From Fragum whitleyi (taxonomy: Eukaryota; Mollusca; Bivalvia; Cardiida; Cardiidae): a stretch of DNA of 64,000 nt. Under the pieces are notes generated by a model. The model was not told the DNA's origin. It searched no databases and was given only the letters and a program-made list of their open reading frames with translations. The stretch spans positions 87,753,632-87,817,631 of the forward strand of contig OX411544.1 of NCBI GenBank assembly GCA_948146395.1. The letters run 5' to 3'. How positions within the stretch are numbered: the first letter of the stretch is position 1; the number at the start of each line of letters is the position of its first letter. A program made the translations under genes and the position numbers. Positions 33,955-46,021 of this stretch are shown here, piece by piece.

Positions 33955-36900
33955 AGTTCAAATGTTAAAATTGACCTAAAGTACTCCCCTCTCCCCCCTC
34001 TTGTTCCGCACCTGGTGGCCAAACAGTCATAATAGCTGTTTAAGTTAAGTTCTATGAGCTGATTATTCTATATCAAATGAAAAAGCTGTAGGAATTCTTG
34101 TTCAGTAGAATTTTTAACAATTGTTAAATTTACCACAAAGCACTACCACCTCCCCTTGGGTCTCTTCCCCTGTTCACAAAACAATCATGACTATATCTAT
34201 TTTGATTAAGGTATATAAGCTGATGACTCATGCCAAATTTAGAGCAAATAAGGTTCCTACTTCATCATCAGAAGAAGGTTTAAAATTTCAAAATTGACCC
34301 GAAATACTACCCTCTCCCCCAGTGCTCTTTACATGGTAGCCAAACATTCATGGTTATAGCTATGTAAAAAAGGGTCTATGAGCTGATCATCCATGTCAAA
34401 TATAAAGGTTGTAGAGTTTCTAGTTCAGAAGAAGAAGAAGGTTATGGATATTTTTTTAACAAAGTACTACCCCTTCCCCATGGTGGCTCCGCATCTGGTG
34501 GCCCAACAGTTATGATTTTAGCTATTCTAATTATGGTCCATATGCTCACCATTCTTGCCATTTTTCAAGTCTGTAGGGCACTTGGTTTATCAGAAGAAGA
34601 AGGTCAAAGATTTAAGAATTGCTCTGAAAAGCTATCCTCCCGCCCCCTGGTACTCCGCACCTGGTGGCCAATCAATCATGATTTTAGCTTTTTCAGATAG
34701 GGTCTATGAGCTGATCATTCATGTCAAATACAAAGGCTGTTTGGATTCTGGTTTATCAGAAGAAGACAGGTTAAGATTTCAAAATTTTCAACAAAGCAAT
34801 TCTCCCCCTCTACCAGATGATCTGCACCTGGTGGCCCAACAGTCATGATTTTAAAAATTTCAATTAACGTTTATAAGCTGATCCACTGTATGGAAACACT
34901 GTACGGTAGTTTGCAACGGTATATTCAAAATGGCGGATAGGCGTTCATGAAAAAGTAAGTGTTCTTTATTTTTGTTCGATGTTGATTTAATCTTTAATCC
35001 TGTAAAATAATGACAACATTTACGCAATCAGCTTTGAATACATTATCCATCGCACCTAATGATTAAACGTCCTATAGCACCGTCTGTGTGTAATACAGCT
35101 TCAAACATTGTGTTTTGATGACATTTAAAATTGAAGCGCAAAACGAAAGTAGAAATGGCCATATTTTCCCTAAAATGACCGCACCAGCAAAATCAAAAGT
35201 GGGGGTGGATGGGGACAAGATATCTCCCTAAATATGACCCAAAACGTATTGGATCTAGCCCCTTGTCTAGGAAATACAGACACTTGTAAAATTCGATGGT
35301 GTACGCTACAGTTAAAACCGAAACTAAATCACTGAACAGTGCGGTATGTAGATATAATTGTACGCACCGGTTTAAATTTCGAATGAAAAATCTGTACGCA
35401 ACGGTTTATATGAATTACTATGTGACAATCTTTCAACGGATTGTATAGAACGAAGAGGTGAAAGGTGACTTTGATACTATTTAATCTTGGTTAATGCTGC
35501 AGAAAGAAGAATATATTCTTTTTCTTATTTTTAATTGTTTTGCCTTGAAATGAAGAAAACCGTCGAAGGGGTATTATTAAATACAGTTTTAAATCTAATT
35601 TAACGTTTCTACTTAATTCTTCTGTCCTTCCTCAATAATTTTGTAAGACCCTGTACAAATTGTTAAGACTAAAGGCATAAAACTTAAAAATTGTCGGAGT
35701 ATATTTCAGACAATCTTCTCGATGACGTAATATTAATTCATGATTTTTGTTATTGTTGTTGTTTTTTGTTTGTTTTGCATTGAAATGAATAAAAATAATT
35801 GAGAGAGTATCATTAAACACCATTTTAAATCTAATGTTATGTATCTGCTTAATTCTATGTCTTAGAAAGTTTCAGTTTAGTAATCAAAACGGTTTTATAA
35901 GTTTGAACCTAGATTGTTATTTCTGATATCATACGAAATGCTTTCGTTTTTTTAAACGTTCGGCTTTAGAAGCTTCAGTTAGAAGAAATCTTATCAAAAT
36001 AAATGATTTAATACTTAATAGTTCTGATACACATAGGAAAAAAAGTTTTATTTCTTTTAGTTATCTTTTTAAGACAAATATTTTGTAATTTCCTTCCACA
36101 ACATTTTAATTAAAAAGAAATTTAAAATGTTTAGAGAAAATTCATGGAAGCATATAGATGCCAAGCTGCGTGTTTTTTCGTCCTTCCAATCTTCCAAAGT
36201 TATTGCTAGATAGTCCTTGCCCTTGCCTTAAATTCCTTGATAAACTACTTCAAAGGAATCTAGTATACATTTTCATTGTCCCAGAAACAAAGTTATTGAA
36301 AAGATGTTTTGGGTTTGAAAATAAGTTTTTCTCGAATTCCTTATACCGTTATTGTTAAACACAACGGACGTTTTTAAAACGTGTTCTATTAGAAAAAGGA
36401 ATAGGTTTATGTAATTTGACCATTGATTTATCGCACACATAAGGGAGACTAGTATTTCGTCAAATTGTTGTGCATCGGCTTTTTTTTCGAATTGAATTAA
36501 TACAGTTAAAAGCGCAACTATTTCTTTCACATGCCTTACCCGCGCTTTTGACTGTCACATGACATCGTTAAAAGCACCCCCGTTGAAGCAAAAGATAGCT
36601 CCTAAAATCGCCCATAAGAATATGGAATTTTAAAACAAGCAGCTTTCACTCTAACCACTGAGCCAAAGAAAACTTTATATAGCCCAACAATAAGCGATTT
36701 TGCTTCACATTTCATTTTTTTTTTTATTTAAAGAAGGTTTAACGCCGCTTTTAACATTTTCAGTCTTATTACATCATCGAGAAGAATGTCTGGAATATTG
36801 ATAAGTTTTATGCCTTTGTTAAGCACTTTAATCTTAACGATGTGCACAAAATTATTGAGGAAAGATAGAAGAATTAAGTAGAAACATTAGATTAGATTTA

Positions 36901-38050
36901 AAACTGTGTTTAATGATACTATTTCGAAGGTTTTCTTCATTTCCAGGCGAAACAAAATAAAATAAGAAAAATAACACGTTCGTCTTTCTGTAGTATTAAC
37001 CAAGATTAAATAGAATCAAAGTCACCTTTCACCTTTTCGTTCTATTCCATCCATTGAAAGCTTTTCACATGACAATTCATATGCACCGTTGCGTACAGAT
37101 TGTCATTCGAAATTTAAACCGGTGAGTACAAATATATCCATATACCGCACTAAACAGCGATTTAGTTTCGGTTTTAACTGTAGCGTACACCATCGAATTT
37201 TTCAAGTGTCTATATTTCCTAGACAAGGGGCTAGATCCAAAACATTTTGGGTCATATTTAGGGAGATATCTTGTCCCCATCCGACGCCACATTTGATTTT
37301 GCTGGTGCGGTCATTTTAGGGAAAATATGGCCATTTCTACTTTCGTTTTGCGCTTCAATTTTAAATGTCATCAAAACACAGTGTTTGAAGCTGTATTACA
37401 AACAGACGGTGCTATAGGACGTTTAATCATTAGGTACGATGGATAATGTATTCAAAGCTTATTACGTAAATGTTGTCATTATCTTACAGGATGACAGATT
37501 ATAGTAATATCGAACAAAAATAAAGAACACTTACTTTTTCATGAACGCCTATCCGCCATTTTGAATATACCGTTGCAAACTACCGTACAGTGTTTCCATA
37601 CAGTGTGATCATCAATGCCAATTTTGAAGTCTGTAGGGCTCCTGGTTTCAAAGAAGAAAAAGGTTAAAAATTACGAAATTTACCCAAAGTACTCCCCCTG
37701 TTGCTCCGCACCTGGTGGCCCAACAGATATAATTTTAGCTATATTCATTCAGGTCTATGAACTGATCATCCATGCCAAATTTTAAATCTGTAGAACTCCT
37801 GGCTGAGAAGAAGAATTTTTAAGATTTTCTTAAAATTTCACCTTTGGTTGCCATAGCAACCAGAGTTTTTCATGGATTTCAATTCTTTTGGGGACCACTA
37901 AGTAACATTTCTGTAAAATTTGGTGATAATTGGCCTAGTAGTTTAGGAGGAGATGTCGATTTAATTGTTGACGGACGACGACCGACGGACGGACGCCGGA
38001 CGAAAGGTGATCACAATAGCTCACATGAGCACTTCGTGCTCAGGTGAGCT
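33955..38050 (-). mobile_element. Helentron-like element H6 with ~165-bp units, split by F2
   Basis: On the minus strand its 5' end is AGCTCACCTGAGCACGAAGT at 38050, followed by a GTCCGTC microsatellite and ~165-bp units marked by GGCCACCAGGTGC (at about 37707, 34825, 34656, 34491, 34325, 34170, 34009). The foldback element F2 interrupts the array. No CTTGT end is visible before H5 begins, so H5 and H6 may be one composite with an internal 5' end, or H6 may be truncated. Confidence 0.65.
34884..37605. mobile_element. Foldback DNA element F2 with ~850-bp terminal inverted repeats
   Basis: Left arm 34884-35732 and right arm 36766-37605 are inverted copies of each other; termini read CACTGTATGGAAACACTGTA inward. 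The 5-bp direct repeat TGATC abuts both ends (34879-34883 and 37606-37610). The flanks rejoin into the sequence expected from the neighbouring tandem units (...AAGCTGATCAT...), so both ends are defined by target duplication and by empty-site logic. The ~1.03-kb centre has only short open frames. A ~100-bp segment is directly duplicated inside it (near 35541 and 35773). The element is non-autonomous; the CACTR-like end suggests a CACTA/EnSpm relative, but 5 bp is unusual for that group, so the superfamily is open. Confidence 0.88.
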
Positions 38051-38085
38051 AAAAACAAGAACAAAACGATTTCACCCCGAACAAA

Positions 38086-38212
38086 ATTAGCGATATAGGA
38101 TTAAACCCCTCCCCCCTTTAATTCACTCAAAACTCACTCATCTCACTCATTCAATTTCATAACAAAATCACTCACCTTGTCAATTTCACGATGTTGTTAA
38201 CTATATTCCAAT
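38086..38212 (-). mobile_element. MITE-A terminal half
   Basis: CGATATAGGATTAAACCCCT, CACTCAAAACTCACTC and the end CTTGTCAATTTCACGATGTT...AACTATA. Confidence 0.65.
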
Positions 38213-38580
38213 GGTGTATATAATCGGTAAAAACGCCACCAACAGTGAAAATAAAGAAATTAGTTATATATAAAAGTAAAAGCGTCGTAAATGAATAAGT
38301 CTTCGTACAAATGAATGTACTAACAAGTTACTGAATAGATATTATAAAATGAAAAAAAAAAAAACACTAAAACTTCAGAACTTTGTTTGAAATATAATTG
38401 AATATTTAACATCATTAGCATATCAATACGGTGATAATTTTGTAGTAAATGCATTTAGAAGAATTAGTTTTTATAATGATCGATGGTCAGATAGTATTTC
38501 TCTCGAGCTGACCCGTCACTTGAAAAGGATCTCAAGTAATTCAGTATGACAGACCTGTGACTTGTAAAGCGAAAAGGACT
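38213..38580. other. Intergenic with a 14940-type MITE remnant
   Basis: GCTGACCCGTCACTTGAAAA (about 38508) and AAAGCGAAAAGGAC (about 38565) recall the 14940 element. Nothing else seen. Confidence 0.4.
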
Positions 38581-38582
38581 AC

Positions 38583-38837
38583 GGTTAATAACAGCGTGAA
38601 ATTTGACATTCTTCCTGATCAAAAAAATCCTTATCTCTCGCTCAGTGTGCAATTCAATGCAATCAATCCTCGCGATCTTATGGCTCAAAGCTGTTCCAGA
38701 ATTGAACCATAAAAAGCTTCGAAATCGCTCAGATCATCATCATTTCATTCAAATCGATCAAATATTGCACGTTGTAATGGTTTGCAATGGAGTTCAAAGC
38801 GTATGATTAGCCCTAAATGATTCACAACAGAGAAGTA
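38583..38837 (-). mobile_element. Diverged MITE-A fragment
   Basis: AATAACAGCGTGAAATTTGA, then degenerate CTCGCTCAGTG and CAATTCAATGCAATCAAT blocks. The other end is lost. Confidence 0.45.
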
Positions 38838-39275
38838 CAGTTAACAACATCGTGAAATTGAAAAGGTGAATGATTATGGAATGATTTAGGAATGAAATTG
38901 AATGAATGTGTGGAGCGAGTTTTGAGTGAATTTGATAGAAGGTAATCCTATATCGCAAATTTTGTTCAGGTTGAACAAAATTTGTGATATTGATTACCTC
39001 CCTTTAATAAAAGATGCATATAAATTCTATAAATAGCTTCCTATTTCTTGAAGAACCTATGAGACGCTAACAATTTGAATGATGTTAGAGAAATCACGAT
39101 TTTTCTCTATCTAAATTTATATTGAATGACGTTGTTGATTCTATGTTTTTCAGTGAAATTGGAGAGATTTTGAATGGTTTGAGTGAGTGTCTGGAATGAA
39201 TGAATGGAGCGCTGAGTGAGCGATTTAGAATGGTTTTGATTGAGTTAAATGTCAATTTCACGATGCTATTAACTG
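38838..39275 (+). mobile_element. MITE-A, reference full-length copy (438 bp)
   Basis: Best-defined copy. Termini CAGTTAACAACATCGTGAAA and its complement at the other end form ~26-bp inverted repeats, each bordered by TA, the Tc1/mariner target. The left third holds a second palindrome (GGTAATCCTATATCGCAAAT...GATTACCTCCC around TTGTTCAGGTTGAACAA). The right third is a run of GAGTG/GAATG-rich words (GAGTGAGTGTCTGGAATGAA). There is no open frame of note. It is mobilised in trans, if at all. Confidence 0.88.
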
Positions 39276-39289
39276 TACGTTAATGTTTT

Positions 39290-39460
39290 GAATGGGGTAT
39301 TAGAATATCGCTAATTTCGTTCAATTGGGCAAAAATTGCGATTTTGTATTACCTTTCCTAAGATTTAATTCAAAACTTGCTACTCCCACTCATTTTCATA
39401 TCATTCCAAATTCATTCTAAAACCATTCACCTTGTCAATTTCACAATATTATGAACTGTA
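39290..39460 (-). mobile_element. MITE-A fragment following the reference copy
   Basis: GAATATCGCTAATTTCGTTC..., CACTCATTTTCATATCATTC and the end CTTGTCAATTTCACAATATT...AACTGTA. Shares the TA with the preceding copy's end or nearly so. Confidence 0.6.
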
Positions 39461-39599
39461 TCTTGGAACTGTTTGAGAAACTAGATGTAAAAAAATAAAT
39501 TGTTGAAAAATTGATAAGTTCTAGAAGGGTTCGTTGGATATCACATCTAAAGAAAATGCTTACACAAGACGGCAGAATGAACATTCTAGATTCACAAAA

Positions 39600-39720
39600 A
39601 GAGTCAAGTGCAAAAAGTATTGCCCCTAGTCAGTCTACTCGGTCCGCACAGTTTGACAAGCGTCAACGCTTTTATTAACACGCATATGTTCTCTTTCGCC
39701 TGACCGGTCAAATTTTCGTA
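39600..39720. repeat. Fragment related to the 14940 MITE
   Basis: CCCTAGTCAGTCTACTCGGT...CACAGTTTGACAAGCG, then TCTCTTTCGCCTGACCGGTC, matching the inner palindrome and right end of the 14940 element. Confidence 0.5.
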
Positions 39721-39847
39721 AAATAAATAAGACAAACCGATAGGATGGGGAAACCCACGTCTTATTTTCTTTTCGTGTTGAATAGAAATATACCCTATGA
39801 CATTGCTTATAAATCGGCTCGTGTCAGCGAGACGATTCCAGTGATAA

Positions 39848-40284
39848 CCGTTAACAACATCGTGAAATTGACAAGGTGAATGATTTTGGAATGATTTAGG
39901 AATGAAATTGAATGAATGTTTGGAGCGACTTTTGAGTGAATTTGACGGGAGGTAATCCAATATTGCAAATTTTGTTCAGGTTGAACAAAATTAGCAATAT
40001 TGATTACCTCCCTTTAATAAAACATACATACAAGTTCGATAGATAGCTCCATATTTCTTCAAGAACCTATTATACGCTAACAATTTCAATTAAATAAGTG
40101 ACTTCTAGCTTTTTTCCCAGCTATTTTCATTTTGAACGAAGTTGTTGCTATATGTTTTTCAGTGAGTTTGGAGCGATTTTGAATGGTTTGAGTGAGTGTC
40201 TGGAATGAATGAATGGAACACTGAGTGAGCGATTTAAAATGGTTTTGATTGAGTTAAATGTCAATTTCACGATGTAACTAACTG
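39848..40284 (+). mobile_element. MITE-A copy
   Basis: GTTAACAACATCGTGAAATT start (first bases changed) and CACGATGTAACTAACTG|TA end. Full internal structure. Confidence 0.82.
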
Positions 40285-40310
40285 TACCGACACGATAGGA
40301 TATGTGCTTG

Positions 40311-40684
40311 AATGAATGTGTGGAGAGACTTTTGAACAAAATTAATGGGAGGTAATCCTGTATCACAAATTTTCTTCAGGGTGAACAAAATTTGCGATAT
40401 TGATTTCCTCCCTTTAATCAAATATACATACAAGTTGTATATATAGCTTCCTTTTCCTTCAATAACATATGAGACGCTAGCAATTTGAATTATGTCAGAG
40501 AAATCGCGATTTTGCTATATCTAAATTTATTTTCAATGACGTTGTTGATTCTATGTTTTTCAATGGGTTTGAACGCTTTTGAGTTATTTGAGTGAGTGTT
40601 TGGAATGAGTGGATGGAGAGCTGAGTGAGCGATTTAGAATGGTTATGATTAGTGTAAATGTCAATTGCACGATGTTTTTAACTG
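40311..40684 (+). mobile_element. MITE-A copy lacking its left terminus
   Basis: Begins at GCTTGAATGAATGTGTGGAG, immediately after the previous copy, and ends CACGATGTTTTTAACTG|TA. Confidence 0.75.
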
Positions 40685-40689
40685 TATGT

Positions 40690-41330
40690 GCCTTTGAAAT
40701 CTATTAAACTTTGAACATGAAGTCCCCAATACCCGCTTTATCTATGGCATTCAGAACTAATAAACCAGATTTTTTTCAAAACTATCTAATTAAGAACTTC
40801 GTAAATTGCTAATTGATAATGTAATTGCTTTGGAATGAGATGGACTGAGATGGGTGTACGAGCTTTAAAGGAAAAGTTAAAAAAAAAAACGTTTCACAAA
40901 ACTTTTCATCCTGACGCAGGATTGGTTTTACAGACTTCTCGATTGACCCTTTTTTACGCGTATTGGGTTATTAATTGAAGAATATTATAAGCACTTGAGA
41001 ATCACTGATGGATAGAAGGTCGGATACTTTGACATCGAATCGGGTCAGAAAATTATCGAGGGTTTATGAAACAGACAAGTTCTACCGAACTTTCGAATAG
41101 CGTTACGCGCTATACAAATATCAAAATGAATAGAACATACATTAGATTTCATTTCTGTATAAAAAAATATGTAAATAAGTAATAAATAAATGTTTAAACA
41201 TTGTGGGAACAGAATAGGTAAAATCTAATATACGAGGGATAAGGCGGTAAAAGGATGTGTCATACCGTTGCGTAGCGTTTACCAAAGTCGCCGGCATTGC
41301 ATCATTTATGCTTAGAATTTAAATGGAAAA
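40690..41330. other. Intergenic, nothing recognised
   Basis: AT-rich, no convincing gene or repeat. Confidence 0.4.
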
Positions 41331-41766
41331 CAGTAAACAACATCGTGAAATTGACAAGGTGAATGATTTTGGAATGGTTTAGGAATGAAACTGAATGAAT
41401 GTGTGGAGCGACTTTTGAGTGAATTTAACGGGAGGTAATCAAGTATTGCAAATTTTGTTCAGGATGAACAAAATTAGCAAAACTGATTTCCTCCCTTTAA
41501 TAAAATATGCATACAAGTTCTATAGATAGCTCCATATTTCTTCAAGAACCTATTATACGCTAACAATTTCAATTAAATAAGTGAATTCCAGTTTTTTCCC
41601 AGCTATTTTCATTTTGAACTAAGTTGTTGTAATATGTATTTCAGTGAGTTTGGAGCGTTTTTTAATGGTTTGAGTGAGTGTCTGGAATGAATGAATGGAG
41701 CACTGAGTGAGCAATTTAGAATGGTTTTGATTGAGTTAAATGTCAATTTCACGATGTAACTAACTG
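41331..41766 (+). mobile_element. MITE-A copy (436 bp)
   Basis: CAGTAAACAACATCGTGAAA to CACGATGTAACTAACTG|TA, with the GGGAGGTAATCA...TTTCCTCCC hairpin. Confidence 0.85.
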
Positions 41767-41770
41767 TAGC

Positions 41771-41825
41771 CGTGGCTGCCGGGGCAGATGTTTTAACTGT
41801 TAAAACATTTGTCACGGCAGCCACG
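41771..41825. repeat. GC-rich palindrome next to a MITE-A end
   Basis: CGTGGCTGCCG...ATGTTTTAAC and GTTAAAACAT...CGGCAGCCACG form a 55-bp hairpin 5 bp after MITE-A ends. Distinctly GC-rich stems in an AT-rich region. Confidence 0.75.
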
Positions 41826-42233
41826 ACGCTGATGACCCGCTTTGTAGACTGTAGTTGAATGATAAGAAAGAAACGATTATGATGTTGAGTAACTATCCAT
41901 CACGTTTAGTCTCTGTGAAACTATGGATACTTTAAGGTAGCTGCACCTTTTATCCGGGTTTGAAACGATTTCTCATCGAACGAGCTATAACAGTCGTTTC
42001 GTCACTTTCAATCGCGATACGTCCTGGTGTGCTATGGTTTAATTCAAGATCCAACACGGTCTTGCAAGGAACGCATGGTCACCAAAAGCACAAAAGGCTT
42101 ACCGCCGCAGAAAAGCTTTATTTGGGTTAGAAATATTGAAATACATACCGGTATAAAATTTGAAGTTTCAGGTAGTGCCACCATAAAAGGCAAGATGTGG
42201 GTGTAAGGGATCCCGTCAGTGCAGGCCCAACAT

Positions 42234-45200
42234 CATTTGGAACATCACTCGGCCATTTCCGTAAACTACAACAGACCTCGGATGTATGTAAGGCGGATGG
42301 GTATGTAACAAAATCGTGCATTTTGTTAGGCGGAAACGGTGTAAGAAAAACTAGCACTGTAGATTTATATCTTTTACAGTAAATAATGGCTGAAAAATCT
42401 TAATTTTTGAGAATGACGAATCATTCTCAAAAATTAAGATTTTTTAAGCCGTTATTTAAGAATCTAAAGATATTTATATTAGGATACAATAGTTTCACGT
42501 CCGTGACTTAAACGAGTAGCGTTGGTGACGTCGAATGTTTTCACTCACAGTTTCGAGGGCTAACACCATTTTAACTGACGTCATCGAGTTTTTCCAAGGG
42601 TTTCCCGTAATTTTTATCCCCCGCCGAAAAAAATTTTCGGGGGGGATATTGTTTTTGCCATGTCCGTCCGTCCGTCCGTCCGTCCGACATTCGTTTCCGC
42701 GCTATTTCTTAAAAACTATATACCCGATTTCAATGAAACTTGGCACACAGCTTCACTACAATGAGGACATGGGCATATCGTCGGGGTTACCCGGTTCGAC
42801 GGTCGAATTTAGAGTTACTGCCCCTGACTGTTTAAGCCATATACATACCTAGTGATATTCGTTTCCGCGCTATTTCTTGAAAACTATATACCCGATTTCA
42901 ATGAAACTTGGCACACAGCTTCAATACAATGAGGACATGCGCATATCATCGGGGTTACCCGGTTCGACTGTCGAATTTAGAGTCACTGCCCCTGACTGTT
43001 TAAGCCATATACATACATAGTGATATTCGTTTCCGCGCTATTTCTTGAAAAATATAGACCCGATTTCAATGAAACTTGGCACACAGCTTCACTACAATGA
43101 GGACATGCGCATATCGTCGGGGTTATTCGGTTCGAAGGTTGAATTTAGAGTTACTGCCCCTGACTGTTTAAGCCATATACATACATAGTGATATTCGTTT
43201 CCGCACTATTTCTTGAAAACTATAGACCCGATTTCAATGAAACTTGGCACACAGCTTCACTACAATGAGGACATGCGCACATCGTCTGGGTTACCCGGTT
43301 CGACAGTCAAATTTAGAGTTACTGTCCCTGACTGTTTAAGCCATATACATACATAGTGATATTCGTTTCTGCGCTATTTCTTGAAAACTATAGGCCCGAT
43401 TTCAATGAAACTTGGCACACAGCTTCACTACAATGAGGACATGCGCATATCGTCGGGGTTACCCGGTTCGACGGTTGAATTTAGAGTAACTGCCCCTGAC
43501 TGTTTAAGCCATATACATACATAGTGATATTCGTTTCCGCGCTATTTCTTTAAAACTATAGACCCGATTTCAATGAAACTTGGCACACAGCTTCACTACA
43601 ATGAGGACATGCGCATATCATCGGGGTTAACTGGTTTGACCGTCAAATTAAGAGTTACTGCCCCTGACTGTTTAAGCCATATACATACATAGTGATATTC
43701 GTTTCCACGCTATTTCTTGAAAACTGTAGACTGGATTTTAATGGAACTTGGCACACAGCTTCAATACAATGAGGACAGGCGCATATCGTCGGGGTTACCT
43801 GGTTCGACTGTGAATTTTAGAGTTACTGCCCCCTGACTGTTTAAGCCATATACATACAGAGTGATATTCCTATCTGCCCTATTTCTTGAAAACTGTAGAC
43901 TGGATTTTAATGAAACTTGGCACACAGCTTCACTACAATGAAGACATGCGCATATCGTCGGGGTTACCCGGTTCGAAGGTTGAATTTAGAGTTACTGCCC
44001 CTGACTGTTTAAGCCATATACATACATAGTGATATTCGTTTCCGCACTATTTCTTGAAAACTATAGACCCGATTTCAATGAAACTTGGCACACAGCTTCA
44101 CTACAATGAGGACATGCGCATATCGTCTGGGTTACCAGGTTCGACAGTCGAATTTAGAGTTACTGCCCCTGACTGTTAAAGCCATATACATACATAGTGA
44201 TATTCGTTTCCGCGCTATTTCTTGAAAACTATAGACCCGATTTCAATGAAACTTGGCACACAGCTTCACTACAATGAGGACATGCGCATATCGTCGGGGT
44301 TACCCGGTTCGACAGTCAAATTTAGAGTTACTGCCCCTGACTGTTTAAGCCATATACATACATAGTGATATTCGTTTCTGCGCTATTTCTTGAAAACTAT
44401 AGGCCCGATTTCAATTAAACTTGGCACACAGCTTCACTACAATGAGGACATGCGCATATCGTCGGGGTTACCCGGTTCGAAGGTTGAATTTAGAGTTACT
44501 GCCCCTGACTGTTTAAGCCATATACATACATAGTGATATTCGTTTCCGCGCTATTTCTTTAAAACTATATACCCGATTTCAATGAAACTTGGCACACAGC
44601 TTCAATACAATGAGGACATGCGCATATCATCGGGGTTAACTGGTTTGACCGTCAAATTAAGAGTTACTGCCCCTGACTGTTTAAGCCATATACATACATA
44701 GTGATATTCGTTTCCACGCTATTTCTTGAAAACTGTAGACTGGATTTTAATGGAACTTGGCACACAGCTTCAATACAATGAGGACATGCGCATATCGTCG
44801 GGGTTACCTGGTTCGACTGTGAATTTTAGAGTTACTGCCCCTGACTGTTTAAGCCATATACATACAGAGTGATATTCCTTTCTGCCCTATTTCTTGAAAA
44901 CTGTAGACTGGATTTTAATGAAACTTGACACAGCTTCACTACAAAGAGGACATGTGCATATCGTCAGGGTTACCCGGTTCGACCGCCGAATTTAGAGTTA
45001 CTGCCCCCTGACTGTTTAAGCCATATACATACATTGTGATATTCGTTTCCGCGCTATTTCTTGAAAACTATAGGTTGATGTAGATAAAAGATAACCTGTA
45101 CCTAAGTTTGATATTAACTTCATTGACAATGAAAATTTGTTCGGCGGGGGATATCAATTCAACGAATTTGCTTGTTAAAAAATAGTTCGTCTATTTACAT

Positions 45201-45241
45201 CCGAGGTTGATCGTGAGATTGGCCGAGTGGTGTTCCGAATG
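42234..45241. mobile_element. MITE-B left copy (448 bp without its nested Helentron)
   Basis: Ends CATTTGGAACATCACTCGGC and the complementary ...CCGAGTGGTGTTCCGAATG. The 10-bp direct repeat GGCCCAACAT flanks both ends exactly (42224-42233 and 45242-45251). It contains a palindrome around TTCTCAAAAATTAAGATTTT (about 42384-42446) and is interrupted at 42616-45175 by H7. A 9-10-bp duplication is typical of Mutator-like elements; the superfamily is inferred. Confidence 0.8.
42616..45175 (+). mobile_element. Helentron-like element H7 with ~14 units of 168 bp
   Basis: Starts ATCCCCCGCCG and has a (CCGT)n microsatellite at 42662-42687. About 14 units begin GATATTCGTTTCCGCGCTAT (42853, 43022, 43190, 43357 and so on to 45038). 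It ends CGGCGGGGGATATCAATTCA...CTTGT before T. The inverted MITE-B copy at 45583 preserves the uninterrupted site (six T then six A): insertion fell between two Ts with no target duplication and no loss, the behaviour described for Helentrons. No protein is encoded. Confidence 0.85.
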
Positions 45242-45582
45242 GGCCCAACATGTAGAGAAGTAATTATAGCCTCAGTCTGAGAACCCCTATCTATCAACAA
45301 CGCTTGATGAAAACGAGCTTGGTTTCGCCCCTGACCCGATCGCTCGTTCGTGTTTTTTCATCGGAAGTTCAGAAAACACTGTTTGTCGAAACTGTTGTGA
45401 AGCTTTTTTTACCTCAACCTCCCAGTACTCACGGTTAACTGAAGATGACCTTGAGAGAACTTGCTGAACGTGGGAAAACTTGATTGGAGCGTAAACAAAA
45501 CGTGACAAGTCGCACCTAAACGAGACAGAACGAGGTAGAACGTACATAGGTTCGTAACAGACCATGGATCAAAACTTAATGT
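45242..45582. other. 341-bp spacer between two inverted MITE-B copies
   Basis: Less AT-rich than its surroundings. A 92-codon minus-strand frame (45565-45287) has no recognisable motif. Present once in the window. Confidence 0.5.
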
Positions 45583-46021
45583 GCCCATTCGGAACACCAC
45601 TCGGCCAATCTCACGATCAACCTCGGATGTATATAGACAAACTATTTTTTAAAAAATTACGGGAAACCTTGGTAAAAACTCGATGACGTCATTTAAAATT
45701 GCGTTGGCCCTCGAAACTGTGAGTGAAAACATTCGACGTCGCCAACGCTACTCGTTTAAGTCACTGACGCGAAACCAACGAATACTAAAAAAATATCTTT
45801 AGATTCTTAAATAACGGCTGAAAAATCTTAATTTTTGAGAATTATTCGTCATTCTCAAAAATTAAGATTTTTCAGCCGTTATTTACTGTAAAAGATACAA
45901 ATTTACAGTGCTTACTGTTTCCGCCTCACCAAATGCACGATTTTTGTTACATACCCATCTGCCTTACATACATCCGAGGTATGTTGTAGTTTACGGAAAT
46001 GACCGAGTGATGTTCCGAATG
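45583..46021. mobile_element. MITE-B right copy (439 bp), inverted relative to the left copy
   Basis: CATTCGGAACACCACTCGGC to the complementary ...GACCGAGTGATGTTCCGAATG. The flanks TTAATGTGCC and TTAATGCGCC match at 9 of 10 positions. Uninterrupted; carries the central TTCTCAAAAATTAAGATTTT palindrome (about 45810-45890). Confidence 0.8.

Noticed and set aside
42535..42852. 105-codon plus-strand frame
   Set aside because: Crosses from MITE-B into the H7 microsatellite and array; chimeric by insertion.
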